Source: Rhodococcus wratislaviensis (lineage in GTDB: Bacteria > Actinomycetota > Actinomycetes > Mycobacteriales > Mycobacteriaceae). Taken from it: DNA of 64,000 nt. The notes under the pieces were generated by a model. It searched no databases. It was not told the origin of the DNA and was given only the letters and a program-made list of their open reading frames with translations. The DNA lies in assembly GCF_900455735.1 (NCBI RefSeq), contig NZ_UAUI01000011.1, positions 372,001-436,000 of the forward strand, in the 5' to 3' direction. Positions 1 to 32,368 of the stretch are shown piece by piece; position 1 is the stretch's first letter; every line of letters begins with the position of its first letter. The position numbers were made by a program, and so were the translations under genes.

Positions 1-23263
<23,263 letters not shown>

Positions 23264-23267
<4 letters not shown>

Positions 23268-24277
23268 GACTGTTCACCGCGGGGGTGGCCACCGTCGCCG
23301 CGTTGCTCGGCCTGCCCGGGCCCGTGGCGACGGCCGAGCCCGCCGACGGCGGTGCGGTGGTGGCGCCGAGCACGTCCGGCAGCCTCGGCCGGATCGAGAA
23401 GGTCGACGACCGCCGCTGGAACGTCTTCGTGTACTCGCCGTCGATGAACGAGGTCGTGGAACTGCAGGTGCTGCGCCCCGCCGACACCAGCGTCCCGCGT
23501 CCCACGCTGTATCTGCTGAACGGAGCGGGTGCCGGTGAGGACGGCGCCAACTGGATTCGGCAGACCGACATCGTCGACTTCTTCGCCGACAAGAACGCCA
23601 ACGTCGTGATCCCCGTCGGCGGCTACATCAGCTATTACACCGACTGGCGCAGCGACGATCCCGTCCTCGGACGGAACAAATGGCAGACGTTCCTCACCGA
23701 GGAACTGCCGCCGGTGCTGGACACCGCGCTCGGCGCCAACGGGGTGAACGCGATCGGCGGGCTGTCGATGTCGGCCGGTTCGGTGATCGACCTCGCGGTC
23801 CAGGCGCCGGGCCTGTACCGGGGTGTCGCGTCGTACAGCGGTTGCGCGATGACCAGTGATCCGATCGGGCAGAACCTCGTCCGGCTGGTGGTCGAGGTGG
23901 TGGGCGGCGGCGACACCGAGAACATGTGGGGTCCCACCGACGACCCGGCCTGGGCGGCACACGACCCCTACGTCAACGCGGACAAGCTCCGCGGGCTCGA
24001 GCTGTACATCTCCAACGCGAGTGGACTGCCCGGACCGTACGAATCCCTCGGCGCCGTCCGTCCCGCCGGGGCGCCGCCGCTCCCGGACCAGATCGTGATC
24101 GGCGGCGTCATCGAGGCGGCGACGAACTACTGCACGCACCGGCTGGTGGACCGGCTCGACACGCTCGGCATCCCCGCGACCGTCGACTTCCGGGACACCG
24201 GCACACATTCGTGGGGGTACTGGCAGGACGCCCTGCATGAATCGTGGCCCGTGCTCGCCCGAGCCCTCGATATGTGA
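23264..24277 (+). CDS. Exported mycolyltransferase (antigen 85)-family esterase
   Basis: Predicted secreted alpha/beta-hydrolase of 337 aa. Antigen 85 enzymes move mycolic acids onto trehalose or arabinogalactan in the envelope of mycolic-acid bacteria. The N-terminus is a signal peptide: MRLF, a hydrophobic stretch to about residue 20, and a likely AxA cleavage at ATA near 22-24. The nucleophile block GLSMSAGS places Ser at residue 168. The C-terminal GTHSWGYW matches the family's HSW-YW block with the catalytic His. The ATG at 23264 overlaps the NRPS stop (ATGA), so translation is probably coupled. That position suggests a role with the peptide product or its delivery through the envelope, but the substrate is unknown. 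A generic esterase is the alternative. Confidence 0.85.
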
Positions 24278-24296
24278 GCTCGGGCGCAGGCGGACG

Positions 24297-25334
24297 TCAC
24301 TTCGTGACGAACGCCGCCTGCCGACGGGCCTCGCCGCGCGCAGCCCGTCCCGGGGCCGTCGACGCGTTGATCGCGAGCACCGACAGCAGCTCGTAGGCGA
24401 CGTGCGCTGCCGCGATGCCGGTGATCTCGGCGTGGTCGTATGCGGGCGCGACCTCCACGATGTCGGCGCCGACCACGTTCAGGCCGACGAGTCCGCGCAG
24501 CGTGTTCAACAACTCGCGGGACGTCATGCCGCCGGCCTCGGGTGTTCCGGTGCCCGGCGCGTGCGCGGGATCGAGGACGTCGATGTCCACGGACACGTAG
24601 ACCGGACCGCCGTCGAGCCGTCGACGCATCCGTTCGACGATGCTGGCAACGCCGTCCACCTCGTAGTCGTCGGAGCGGATGACCTGGAAGCCGAGAACGG
24701 CGTCGTCCTCGAGGTCCTTCTTGCTGTACAGCGGGCCGCGGATGCCGATGTGCTGCGAACGCTCCAGGTCGATCAGCCCCTCCTCGCTGGCCCGCCGGAA
24801 CGGGGTGCCATGCGTGTAGGGGGCGCCGAAGTAGGTGTCCCACGTGTCCAGGTGCGCGTCGAAGTGCAGCACGGCGATGGGACCGTGGTCGCGGGCGAGG
24901 GAACGCAGGATCGGCAGGGCGATGGTGTGGTCGCCGCCGAGCGTCAGCACGGTCGAGCCGTCCTTGCGCAGGTCGGTGACGGCGCCGTCGACCGTGGCCA
25001 GGGCTTCCTGGATGTCGAACGGGTTGACGCCGATGTCGCCGAAGTCGGCGACCTGCTGCGCCGCGAAGGGGTGCACGTCGAGTGCGGGGTTGTACGGACG
25101 CAGGAGCTTCGACGAGGCGCGGATGTGGCCGGGGCCGAAGCGTGCGCCGGGACGGTAGCTCACGCCGGAGTCGAACGGGACGCCCATCACCGTGACGTCG
25201 GCGCGGGACACCTCGTCGAGCCGGGGGAGGCGGGCGAACGTGCTGGGCTCGGCGTAGCGCGGGGTGCGGGTCGCGTCGACGGGGCCCTGGATGCGGGTCG
25301 CGTCGATTGGGCCCTGGATGTCGTCTGTACTCAT
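24297..25334 (-). CDS. Agmatinase/guanidinobutyrase-type ureohydrolase
   Basis: Binuclear manganese enzyme of the arginase family that releases urea from a guanidino compound; 345 aa. Metal-binding blocks seen: [15 protein letters not shown] and SVDIDVLDP followed by GTGTPEAGG. The start chosen is ATG at 25334 (MSTDDIQG), with AAGGA upstream. The frame stays open further upstream but would cross the divergent promoter. The N-terminus has a short internal duplication (IQGPIDATR / IQGPVDATR). Gene context with an amidase and an arginine monooxygenase-like flavoprotein favours 4-guanidinobutyrate as substrate over agmatine; this is inference. It is divergent from the XRE-cupin regulator. Confidence 0.88.
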   Translation of the reverse strand: MSTDDIQGPIDATRIQGPVDATRTPRYAEPSTFARLPRLDEVSRADVTVMGVPFDSGVSYRPGARFGPGHIRASSKLLRPYNPALDVHPFAAQQVADFGDIGVNPFDIQEALATVDGAVTDLRKDGSTVLTLGGDHTIALPILRSLARDHGPIAVLHFDAHLDTWDTYFGAPYTHGTPFRRASEEGLIDLERSQHIGIRGPLYSKKDLEDDAVLGFQVIRSDDYEVDGVASIVERMRRRLDGGPVYVSVDIDVLDPAHAPGTGTPEAGGMTSRELLNTLRGLVGLNVVGADIVEVAPAYDHAEITGIAAAHVAYELLSVLAINASTAPGRAARGEARRQAAFVTK

Positions 25335-25397
25335 CGGAATCCTTCGGTGTGTGCCGGAGACGTGGCGTCGTCGTATCGTTTCCTTGGAACGCATTCT

Positions 25398-25416
25398 TGT
25401 CAACACTTGTTTCCTA
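25398..25416 (-). promoter_or_regulatory. Operator-like element in the ureohydrolase/regulator intergenic region
   Basis: Read on the minus strand this is TAGGAAACAAGTGTTGACA. The same 19-mer with one change lies upstream of the permease at 26081-26099. It ends in a perfect -35 hexamer TTGACA directed at the ureohydrolase gene. A second AGGAAAC half-copy lies downstream on the minus strand near 25379-25385. It is the probable binding site of the XRE-cupin regulator encoded next door. Confidence 0.65.
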
Positions 25417-25442
25417 TACGAGACACAACGAAGGATCAATGC

Positions 25443-26063
25443 ATGGCGAACGAGCTCGCAACCGAAGGTGCGTCGGGCGTCGACGCGCCCCGGATCGGAC
25501 CCCGGCTCAAGGCCGCCCGGCAGGCCCAGCGCCTGACCCTCGACGAACTGGCCGCGAGCTGCGGCATCACCAAGGGCTACCTGTCGAAGATCGAACGGGA
25601 CCACGCGAGCGCATCCGTCGCCACGTTGGTGCGCATCTGCGCCGCCCTGAACATTCCCGTCGGGTCCCTGTTCGAGAGCTCCGCCGCAGGTGAGGTGGTA
25701 CGCGCCGACAACTACCCGCCGATCAGCTTCGGCGGCGAGCGCATGGCCGAGTTCCTGCTGACACCGTTCGGCGAGCGCCGCATCCAGTCGCTCCTGAGCC
25801 GGATCGAGCCCGGCGGCGGGAGTGGCTCGGAAACGTACGAACTACCGGTCGACGTCGCCTTCGTCTACGTCGTCTCGGGCCGGATCTGCATTTCCTTCAA
25901 CGGTCCGGGGGCCGGGGAGGACGTGACGCTCGCGACCGGGGACGCGTTCACCTTCTCTCCCCAGTTGCCGCACAGCTTCCGCGCACTCGGCGACGACACC
26001 ACGACCGTTCTGTGGATTCTGGCCCCCGCACTACCGGACGACGTCCGGCCCACCTCCCGCTAG
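25443..26063 (+). CDS. XRE-family regulator with C-terminal cupin domain
   Basis: DNA-binding regulator of 206 aa. The N-terminal helix-turn-helix is at about residues 20-75 ([28 protein letters not shown]). The C-terminal cupin fold is at about 120-195 ([27 protein letters not shown]) and usually binds a small effector. ATG at 25443 is used, with AAGGA upstream; an out-of-frame ATG sits at 25439. It lies between the divergent ureohydrolase gene and the permease operon, and both promoters share the TAGGAAAC-N5-TTGACA element. It is therefore the likely regulator of guanidino-compound/arginine catabolism. Whether it represses or activates cannot be told from sequence. Confidence 0.88.
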   Translation: MANELATEGASGVDAPRIGPRLKAARQAQRLTLDELAASCGITKGYLSKIERDHASASVATLVRICAALNIPVGSLFESSAAGEVVRADNYPPISFGGERMAEFLLTPFGERRIQSLLSRIEPGGGSGSETYELPVDVAFVYVVSGRICISFNGPGAGEDVTLATGDAFTFSPQLPHSFRALGDDTTTVLWILAPALPDDVRPTSR

Positions 26064-26099
26064 GAAACCGTCAAGCGGTTTAGGAAACATGTGTTGACA
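26061..26099 (+). promoter_or_regulatory. Promoter and operator of the permease-amidase-monooxygenase operon
   Basis: TAGGAAAC occurs at 26061 (overlapping the regulator's stop) and again at 26081, 20 bp apart, so both lie on the same face of the helix. The second copy continues as TAGGAAACATGTGTTGACA (26081-26099), whose TTGACA is a perfect -35. A weak -10 (CATTGT) lies 17 bp further on. The element matches the one at 25398-25416 on the other strand. Confidence 0.65.
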
Positions 26100-26156
26100 G
26101 TCACGGCTCGCCCGTTCATTGTTGTCCACATCACTCCACCGCTCAGGAGCTCAACG

Positions 26157-27614
26157 TTGGATATCACCAAGATTTCTCCGCGCCCGCCGGGACTGGCAGG
26201 CGCACTCCGCGCCCGCAAATCGGTCGACGCGATCGTGGCGCGCAACGACCAGGAACCCGGTCACGGCCTCAAGCGGTCGATGGGCCTGGTGCACCTCACC
26301 GCACTGAGCATCGGTGCGTCGCTGGGAACGGGCATCTTCGTCATCCTCGGCGAGGCAACGCCCAAGGCCGGCCCCGCCGTCGTCCTCGCCTTCGTGCTCG
26401 CGGCGTTCACCGCCCTCTTCTCCGCCCTCTCCTACGCGGAACTCGCAGGCAGCATCCCCGTCTCCGGTAGCTCGTACTCGTACACCTACGCGACGATGGG
26501 CGAACTCTTCGCATGGATCTGCGGCTGGTGCCTGATGCTCGAGTACGGCGTCTCGGTCGCGGCCGTCGCCGTCGGCTGGGGCGAGTACATCAACGAACTG
26601 CTCCACGGCATGTTCGGCATCGCGCTACCCGCCGCGATCAGCGAATCACCGGGAGCGGGCGGCATCGTCAACGTGCCCGCCATCGTCATCGTGCTCGTCG
26701 CGGTGGCACTGCTGACCCGGGGAGCGTCCGAGAGCGCCCTGGTGAACACGGTCATGGTCGCACTGAAGATCCTCGTGCTCGTGTTCTTCTGCGCTGTCGC
26801 GTTCACCGCGTTCCGCGCCGGAAACTTCACACCGTTCATCCCCCTCGGTGCGGCAGGCGTGACGGCCGCGGCCTCCCAGGTGTTCTTCGCCTACATCGGG
26901 TTCGACGCCGCCTCGACCGCGGGCGACGAAGCGAAGAACGCGAAGCGCGACCTTCCCCGCGCCATCATCCTCTCGCTCCTGATCGTCACGATCCTCTACT
27001 GCCTGGTCGCGATCGCGGCTGTCGGCGCGATGCCCTGGCAGGACATCGCGGGCGAGGGCGCCGCACTCGCGACCATCCTGAATGCCGCCACCACCAGCAC
27101 CTGGCCCGCCATCCTCCTGTCGGCCGGCGCGGTGATCGCCATCGCCAGCGTCGTCCTCGCGGTGATGTACGGGCAGACCCGGATCCTGTATGCGATGTCG
27201 CTCGACGGTCTCGTGCCGCGGGTCTTCTCCCGCGTCAACCCGCGCACCCGGGTGCCCGTCGTCAACATCGTGGTCGTCGGCGGTGTCGTCTCCGCGCTCG
27301 CGGGGTTCGTGCCGCTGGGCGAACTGGCCGACGCGACGAGCATCGGCTCGCTGTTCGCGTTCATGCTCGTCAACATCGCCGTGATCATCCTGCGCCGGCG
27401 TCACCCCGACCTGCACCGCAGCTTCCGGACCCCGCTGTTCCCGCTGATGCCGGTCCTCGGCGTCGTGTTCTGCGCGCTGCTGCTGTTCGGTCTCGGCGTC
27501 TCGACCTGGGTGGCGTTCGCTCTGTGGATGGCAGTCGGGCTCGCGATCTACTTCGCGTACGGCGTCCGCAAGTCCGAACTCCGCAACAGCCCGGAAAGGG
27601 TGACGGCACCATGA
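26157..27614 (+). CDS. APC-family amino acid permease (cationic amino acid transporter type)
   Basis: Integral membrane uptake transporter of 485 aa with about 12 hydrophobic segments. The first-helix signature GASLGTGIFVILGE and the FFAYIGFDAASTAGDEAKN block are typical of CAT/YfnA-like permeases. The best start is TTG at 26157, preceded by AGGAG at 26145-26149. An in-frame GTG at 26091 would sit inside the -35 region and is rejected. The stop overlaps the amidase start by 4 bp (ATGA). Context suggests arginine or a related guanidino compound as the imported substrate. Confidence 0.88.
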   Translation: MDITKISPRPPGLAGALRARKSVDAIVARNDQEPGHGLKRSMGLVHLTALSIGASLGTGIFVILGEATPKAGPAVVLAFVLAAFTALFSALSYAELAGSIPVSGSSYSYTYATMGELFAWICGWCLMLEYGVSVAAVAVGWGEYINELLHGMFGIALPAAISESPGAGGIVNVPAIVIVLVAVALLTRGASESALVNTVMVALKILVLVFFCAVAFTAFRAGNFTPFIPLGAAGVTAAASQVFFAYIGFDAASTAGDEAKNAKRDLPRAIILSLLIVTILYCLVAIAAVGAMPWQDIAGEGAALATILNAATTSTWPAILLSAGAVIAIASVVLAVMYGQTRILYAMSLDGLVPRVFSRVNPRTRVPVVNIVVVGGVVSALAGFVPLGELADATSIGSLFAFMLVNIAVIILRRRHPDLHRSFRTPLFPLMPVLGVVFCALLLFGLGVSTWVAFALWMAVGLAIYFAYGVRKSELRNSPERVTAP

Positions 27615-28411
27615 GGGCAGCACTGTTCCAAGGCCCCGAACTCTCCTTCGACGTCGCGGCGAACCTTTCCGCCATCGCGTCCGCCGCGCAGACGGCGGCG
27701 GCTTCCGGGGCGTCCATCCTCGTCTGCCCGGAGATGGCGGCCACCGGCTACAACATCGGATCCCTCATCGCGGAACGGGCCGAACCCGCCGACGGACCGA
27801 TTGCGGCACGGATCGCGGAGATCGCGCGCGAATCCGGAATCGCCGTCGTCTACGGATACCCCGAGGCGGACGCCGGGGTCGTCTACAACAGCGTGCAGGT
27901 GTTCGACCCGTCCGGGACGTCACTCGCGAACTACCGGAAGACGCACCTGTTCGGTGAGCTCGACCGCTCGCACTTCGCCGCCGGCGACGAACTGGTGGTC
28001 CAGTTCGACCACGCCGGAATCCGGTGCGGACTCCTGATCTGCTACGACGTCGAGTTCCCCGAAACCGTTCGCGCGCACGCCGACCGGGGAACCCAGTGGC
28101 TCGTCGTCCCCACCGGTCTGATGAGCCCGTACGAATTCATCGCGGAGAGCGTAGTCCCGACCCGGGCGTACGAGAGTCAGCTGTTCGTCACGTACGTCAA
28201 CCGGTGCGGCACCGAAGCCGACCTCGACTACTGCGGATCCAGTTGCGCGATCGCGCCCGACGGCACCGAACTCGCCCGCGCCGGCCGCCACGAGGAGGTC
28301 GCGATCGTCGACCTCGAACTCGACGTCCTCCACCGATCCCGCCGTGAAAACACCCATCTCGACGACCGACGCGTCGACCTCTACCCCTTCATGCAGGAGA
28401 AGACTTCATGA
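27611..28411 (+). CDS. Nitrilase-superfamily amidase (probable 4-guanidinobutyramide hydrolase)
   Basis: Carbon-nitrogen hydrolase of 266 aa. The Glu-Lys-Cys triad is visible: E41 in CPEMAATGYN, K110 in YRKTHLFGE and C144 in LLICYDVEFPE. Family members hydrolyse amides or carbamoyl groups. It starts on the permease stop (ATGA) and ends four bases into the flavoprotein gene, so the three genes are translationally coupled. Between a putative arginine 2-monooxygenase and a ureohydrolase, the expected step is 4-guanidinobutyramide to 4-guanidinobutyrate plus ammonia. The fold assignment is firm; the substrate is inferred. Confidence 0.88.
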   Translation: MRAALFQGPELSFDVAANLSAIASAAQTAAASGASILVCPEMAATGYNIGSLIAERAEPADGPIAARIAEIARESGIAVVYGYPEADAGVVYNSVQVFDPSGTSLANYRKTHLFGELDRSHFAAGDELVVQFDHAGIRCGLLICYDVEFPETVRAHADRGTQWLVVPTGLMSPYEFIAESVVPTRAYESQLFVTYVNRCGTEADLDYCGSSCAIAPDGTELARAGRHEEVAIVDLELDVLHRSRRENTHLDDRRVDLYPFMQEKTS

Positions 28412-30096
28412 CGATCCCCGTCACTCCGGACAGCACCGCCGCGGACACCGATCCCAAGCCGCTCACCATGTTCGGCCCCGACTTCCCGTTCGCCTACGAC
28501 GACTTCATCGCGCACCACTCGGGCCTCGGCGCGGTGCCCGCCGACCGCCACGGCACCGAGGTGGCAGTCATCGGCGGCGGACTGTCGGGAATGGTCACGG
28601 CGTACGAGCTGATGAAGCTCGGCCTCAAACCGATTGTCTACGAAGCCGATCAGATCGGTGGCCGGATGCGGTCGCAGCCGTTCGACGGGCACCCGGACGT
28701 GGTCGCCGAGATGGGCGCGATGCGGTTCCCACCGTCGTCGACCACCCTGTTCCACTACCTCGACGCCATGGGACTGCGGACCGAGGCGTTCCCGAACCCG
28801 CTCGCCGACAGCACCCCCAGCACGGTCATCGACCTCAAGGGCGAAAGCTACTACGCGCAGCACCTCGACGACCTGCCGCCCGTGTTCCGGGAGGTGTCGG
28901 ATGCGTGGCAGCGCACACTCGAGGATCACGCCGAGCTGATTCCGCTGCAGCAGGCGATCCGCGACCGCGACACCGCCGAACTCAAGCGCATCTGGAACGA
29001 CCTGGTGGTCCGGCTGGACGATCAGACGTTCTACGGCTTCCTCGCCTCGTCGAAGCACTTCGCGTCGTTCCGGCATCGGGAAGTATTCGGGCAGGTCGGT
29101 TTCGGCACGGGCGGCTGGGACACCGACTTCCCCAACTCGATCCTCGAGATCCTGCGCGTCGTCATCACCGCCGCCGACGACCACCACCGCGGCATCGTCG
29201 GCGGGTCGCAGCAGCTGCCCCTCCGCCTGTGGACCGACACTCCGTCGGGGATGGCGCACTGGCCGGACGGCACGTCGGTGCGCGCACTGAACGGCGGAAG
29301 CACCCGTCCCCGGGTCACGGAGGTCCGGAGGACCGCACCGCACCAGGTGACGGTCACCGACTCGTCCGGTGAGATCCGCACCTACCCCGCCGCCGTCTTC
29401 ACGGCGCAGAGCTGGATGCTGCTCAACAACATTCACTGCGACGACGACCTGTTCCCGATCGACCACTGGACCGCGATCGAACGCACCCACTACATGGGGT
29501 CGACGAAGGTGTTCGCCCTCGTGGATCGTCCGTTCTGGAAGGACAAGGATCCGGTCACCGGCCGCGACCTCGTCAGCATGACCCTGACGGACCGGATGAG
29601 CCGCGGCACCTACCTCCTCGACCACGGTGACGACAAGCCCGGCCTGATCTGCCTGTCCTACACGTGGTCCGACGATTCGCTCAAGCTTCTGCCGCTCGAC
29701 GCGACGGAGCGGATGAACCTCATGATCAAATCGCTCGAGGAGATCTACCCGGGGGTGGACTTCCGCAGTCACATCATCTCGACTCCGGTCACGCTGTCGT
29801 GGGAAACCGAACGCGACTTCATGGGTGCGTTCAAGGCCAACCTCCCCGGCCACTACCGGTACCAGGAACGGCTGTTCAGCCATTTCGTCCAGGACGAACT
29901 CGACCCACGGCATCGCGGCATCTTCCTGGCCGGCGACGACATCTCATGGACCGCGGGCTGGGCGGAGGGCGCCGTGCAGACCGCGCTCAACGCCGTCTGG
30001 GGAGTGATGCACCACCTGGGCGGCGCCACCCCCGCCGACAACCCCGGCCCGGGCGACCGGTACGCCGAGCTCGGCCCGATCCGCTTGTGCGACTAG
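28408..30096 (+). CDS. Flavin amine oxidase/L-amino acid 2-monooxygenase (probable arginine 2-monooxygenase)
   Basis: FAD enzyme of 562 aa, a length and layout close to bacterial tryptophan 2-monooxygenase. The dinucleotide-binding motif VIGGGLSGMVTAYEL is at about residue 52. The second FAD block GGRMRS is at about 86, followed by EMGAMRFPPSS, which resembles the substrate-carboxylate Arg region of amino acid oxidases. The C-terminal FAD block is IFLAGDDISWTAGWAEGA. Such enzymes oxidatively decarboxylate an L-amino acid to the amide. With the downstream-acting amidase and ureohydrolase in the same cluster, L-arginine to 4-guanidinobutyramide is the best prediction. A plain L-amino acid oxidase is the alternative. 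It overlaps the amidase gene by 4 bp. Confidence 0.85.
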   Translation: MTIPVTPDSTAADTDPKPLTMFGPDFPFAYDDFIAHHSGLGAVPADRHGTEVAVIGGGLSGMVTAYELMKLGLKPIVYEADQIGGRMRSQPFDGHPDVVAEMGAMRFPPSSTTLFHYLDAMGLRTEAFPNPLADSTPSTVIDLKGESYYAQHLDDLPPVFREVSDAWQRTLEDHAELIPLQQAIRDRDTAELKRIWNDLVVRLDDQTFYGFLASSKHFASFRHREVFGQVGFGTGGWDTDFPNSILEILRVVITAADDHHRGIVGGSQQLPLRLWTDTPSGMAHWPDGTSVRALNGGSTRPRVTEVRRTAPHQVTVTDSSGEIRTYPAAVFTAQSWMLLNNIHCDDDLFPIDHWTAIERTHYMGSTKVFALVDRPFWKDKDPVTGRDLVSMTLTDRMSRGTYLLDHGDDKPGLICLSYTWSDDSLKLLPLDATERMNLMIKSLEEIYPGVDFRSHIISTPVTLSWETERDFMGAFKANLPGHYRYQERLFSHFVQDELDPRHRGIFLAGDDISWTAGWAEGAVQTALNAVWGVMHHLGGATPADNPGPGDRYAELGPIRLCD

Positions 30097-30108
30097 TGCC
30101 TTCGGCCT

Positions 30109-30148
30109 GTGAGTACTTATTAACGTCCCGCGGTTAATAAGTACTCAC
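30109..30148. terminator. Perfect 16-bp inverted repeat between convergent genes
   Basis: Left arm GTGAGTACTTATTAAC at 30109-30124 and its exact complement at 30133-30148 flank an 8-base GC loop. It lies between the stops of the flavoprotein gene (30096) and the glycoside hydrolase gene (30156). It probably acts as a bidirectional terminator. The AT-rich arms stand out from the local base composition. Confidence 0.75.
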
Positions 30149-30155
30149 GGGGGTG

Positions 30156-31493
30156 TCAGCCCAACCAGTCCAGGACCGCGGCGGCCGTCCACGACTGCTG
30201 CATGCTCCCGAGGGGCTGACCGGTGAACGGTTCGTAGTATTCGGCGAAGCTGCCGTCGCTCGCCTGCCGCAGCCCCTCGGACCGCAGCAGGTGGGCGCGC
30301 TCGGCCCACCCGCGCCGGGCGAACGCCCAGGAGAACAGCCACGTCATCACCGGCCACACCGGACCGCGCCAGTACTCGCGCGGGCGGAAGTCGCCCGACA
30401 CCGGCGACGTCGACGGCGGCACGGCGTACCGGAGGTCGGGGTGACCGCAGAATTTCGGTCCCTCGAACGTGCGGAGCAGGGCGCGTTCGGCGTCCCGGCT
30501 CAGGCCGCCGCACAGCAGGGGCGAGAACATGGCGAGGGTTTCGGTGGAAATCCACCGGCCGCTGCGCAGGTCGAAATCGCGTGCCGCCCCGGACCGTTCG
30601 TCGGTGGTCGTGAGGACGCCCTGCCGGAACCGGGCCGCCCACCCGTGCAGTTCCCGGACGTCGGAGTTCGGCATCGAGTGTTCCTCGCCGATGGTCGCGA
30701 GCACCTCGCACGCCATCGAGAACACGGCGCTGACGAACACGTCCTCCACCGCGAAGCTCATGGCGGTGGCCAGTTCCTCGTCGTCGTAGCGGACGGTCTT
30801 CATCTCCTCGAGCAGCCACAGGTAGCGGTCGTATTCGCCGTTGGACGGCCGCTGTCCGGTGTCGGCCACGTGGGACAGGTCCTCGCGCAGATACGTGGGC
30901 ATCACCCCGGCCACGACGTTGGCGTACGAGTGGTCCCAGCGCGGCGAGTTGTCCATGCCGGACTCCCAGCCGTGGTACAGCGCGATCCGGCCGTTGCCGT
31001 CGAGGTCGCGGGCGTTGGCCAGCCAGCGGTGCCAGCGCACGAGGTCGGGCCAGCGCCGGTCGAGGAACTCCTCGGCGACGGCGCGGGTGCTGCGACCGTG
31101 CCTGCGCGAGTGGTCGAGGATGCGCTGCACGGCGATGGCGTGCACGGGCGGCTGGGTGATCCCCGACGTCTGCGTGCCGCTCGGTGCGTGCGCCGCGAGG
31201 GTCCCGCACTCCCACCGCCCGGGGCCGGGGAAGTATCCGTCGACGCCGTTCGCGAACACGATGTGCGGGATCATGCCGTTCTTCCACTGCGCCGACAGCA
31301 GGGTGTCGAGTTCGACGACGGCCCGCTCCACGCTCAGGGGCGCCAGGCCGACCGCGACGAACGCCGCGTCCCAACTCCACATGTGCGGGTACAGGCGCGG
31401 CGCGGCACTCGTCATGGTGCCGAGGTCGTTGCCGCGAAGCAGGTACGCGGCACGTGCCGCGAGCTGTGTCGGGGTGAATCCGCGGTCCGCCAT
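30156..31493 (-). CDS. GH63/MGH1-like glycoside hydrolase (probable glucosylglycerate hydrolase)
   Basis: Predicted cytosolic (alpha/alpha)6-barrel hydrolase of 445 aa, matching the roughly 446 aa mycobacterial glucosylglycerate hydrolase. Supporting blocks: HMWSWDAAFVAVGL near the N-terminus, YHGWESGMDNSPRWD with the likely acid Asp, YWRGPVWPVMTWLF, and AEYYEPFTG with the likely catalytic Glu. There is no signal peptide. Start ATG at 31493 (MADRGFTP); the open frame continues 46 codons further but would run into the upstream methyltransferase gene. It is last in a three-gene minus-strand set with a methyltransferase and a permease. The substrate is inferred from family resemblance; trehalase-like or other alpha-glycosidase activity is possible. 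Confidence 0.8.
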   Translation of the reverse strand: MADRGFTPTQLAARAAYLLRGNDLGTMTSAAPRLYPHMWSWDAAFVAVGLAPLSVERAVVELDTLLSAQWKNGMIPHIVFANGVDGYFPGPGRWECGTLAAHAPSGTQTSGITQPPVHAIAVQRILDHSRRHGRSTRAVAEEFLDRRWPDLVRWHRWLANARDLDGNGRIALYHGWESGMDNSPRWDHSYANVVAGVMPTYLREDLSHVADTGQRPSNGEYDRYLWLLEEMKTVRYDDEELATAMSFAVEDVFVSAVFSMACEVLATIGEEHSMPNSDVRELHGWAARFRQGVLTTTDERSGAARDFDLRSGRWISTETLAMFSPLLCGGLSRDAERALLRTFEGPKFCGHPDLRYAVPPSTSPVSGDFRPREYWRGPVWPVMTWLFSWAFARRGWAERAHLLRSEGLRQASDGSFAEYYEPFTGQPLGSMQQSWTAAAVLDWLG

Positions 31494-31540
31494 TGCACCA
31501 TTCTGCTGCGGGTCGGCCCACATCGCTCGTCGGACGGGGT

Positions 31541-32368
31541 TCAGCCTGCGAATCCGCACAGGGTCAGCGTCGGACGCGAGTTGCGCAGCGGCCGCGATTC
31601 CGACAGCCTGCGGAGCAGGGTCGACCCCCACAGACCGCGGCCGAGGGGCAACATCACCTCACGGGTGAACTCGAGGTCCGGCACCTGTCCGGGCAGCTCC
31701 GCCGCCTCGCCGGCGGAGAGGTGGAACGGCATCGGCGGGACGGTGTAGCCGCCGTGAATCCGCAATCCCTTCTGCGTCTTGCGGCTGAACCATTTCGGCA
31801 CCGAATCGAACATCATCCGGCCGCCGGGGAAACGCCGGGCGCAGTCGCCGATCAGGGACAGCGACTCGTCGGCGGGCAGATACATCAGCAGGCCCTCCGC
31901 CGAGACGAACACGCCCCGGCCGGTGTCGACGTGGTCCATCCACGAGCGGTCCAGCGCGGACACCGCGAGTGTGGTGACGTTCGGCTCGTCCGGCAACAGT
32001 TGCCTGCGCAGGGCGACCACCTCGGACAGGTCGATCGACACCCACCGGACGTCCGGGTCGCCGATCCGCCAGTAGCTGGTCTGCAATCCTTCACCGAGCG
32101 CGACGACCGTTCCGCCGGGGTGACCGTCGAGGAACTCCCGTATCTCGTCGTCGAAGGCCCGAGCGCGCAGAGCGTGGGATTGGCTCGGCTTCCCGAAGTT
32201 CTCGTACGGATAGTCGAGGGTCTCGTAAAGCGTCACGGCGAGCGGGTCGACCAACGTGCCGTCGGGACGCGACGCCTCGACGGCACGGTTGCGGAGGGTC
32301 CACATCATCGTCGCGGGAACACCGGTCAGGGTGGTCGCGTCCACCCGTTCCCCGTCGTCGTCAGGCAC
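31541..32368 (-). CDS. SAM-dependent methyltransferase, leucine carboxyl methyltransferase/TcmP type
   Basis: Methyltransferase-fold protein of 275 aa. The N-terminal region VPATMMWTLRNRAVEASR followed by YPYENFGKPSQSHALRARAFD is typical of the LCM/TcmP group found widely in actinobacteria. The SAM-binding block appears as TVVALGEGLQTSYWR, with acidic VSIDLSEV after it. The GTG start at 32368 overlaps the last 8 bp of the upstream permease gene, so the two are probably co-transcribed and coupled. The methyl acceptor is unknown; homologues act on small-molecule carboxyl or hydroxyl groups. Confidence 0.82.
   Translation of the reverse strand: MPDDDGERVDATTLTGVPATMMWTLRNRAVEASRPDGTLVDPLAVTLYETLDYPYENFGKPSQSHALRARAFDDEIREFLDGHPGGTVVALGEGLQTSYWRIGDPDVRWVSIDLSEVVALRRQLLPDEPNVTTLAVSALDRSWMDHVDTGRGVFVSAEGLLMYLPADESLSLIGDCARRFPGGRMMFDSVPKWFSRKTQKGLRIHGGYTVPPMPFHLSAGEAAELPGQVPDLEFTREVMLPLGRGLWGSTLLRRLSESRPLRNSRPTLTLCGFAG

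Noticed and set aside
24237..25442. N-terminal extension of the XRE-cupin regulator
   Set aside because: It lies antisense to the ureohydrolase gene and its promoter; ATG 25443 has a ribosome site and starts the HTH domain normally.
26091..26156. Upstream GTG start for the permease
   Set aside because: It falls in the -35 region of the operon promoter, and TTG 26157 has AGGAG at ideal spacing.
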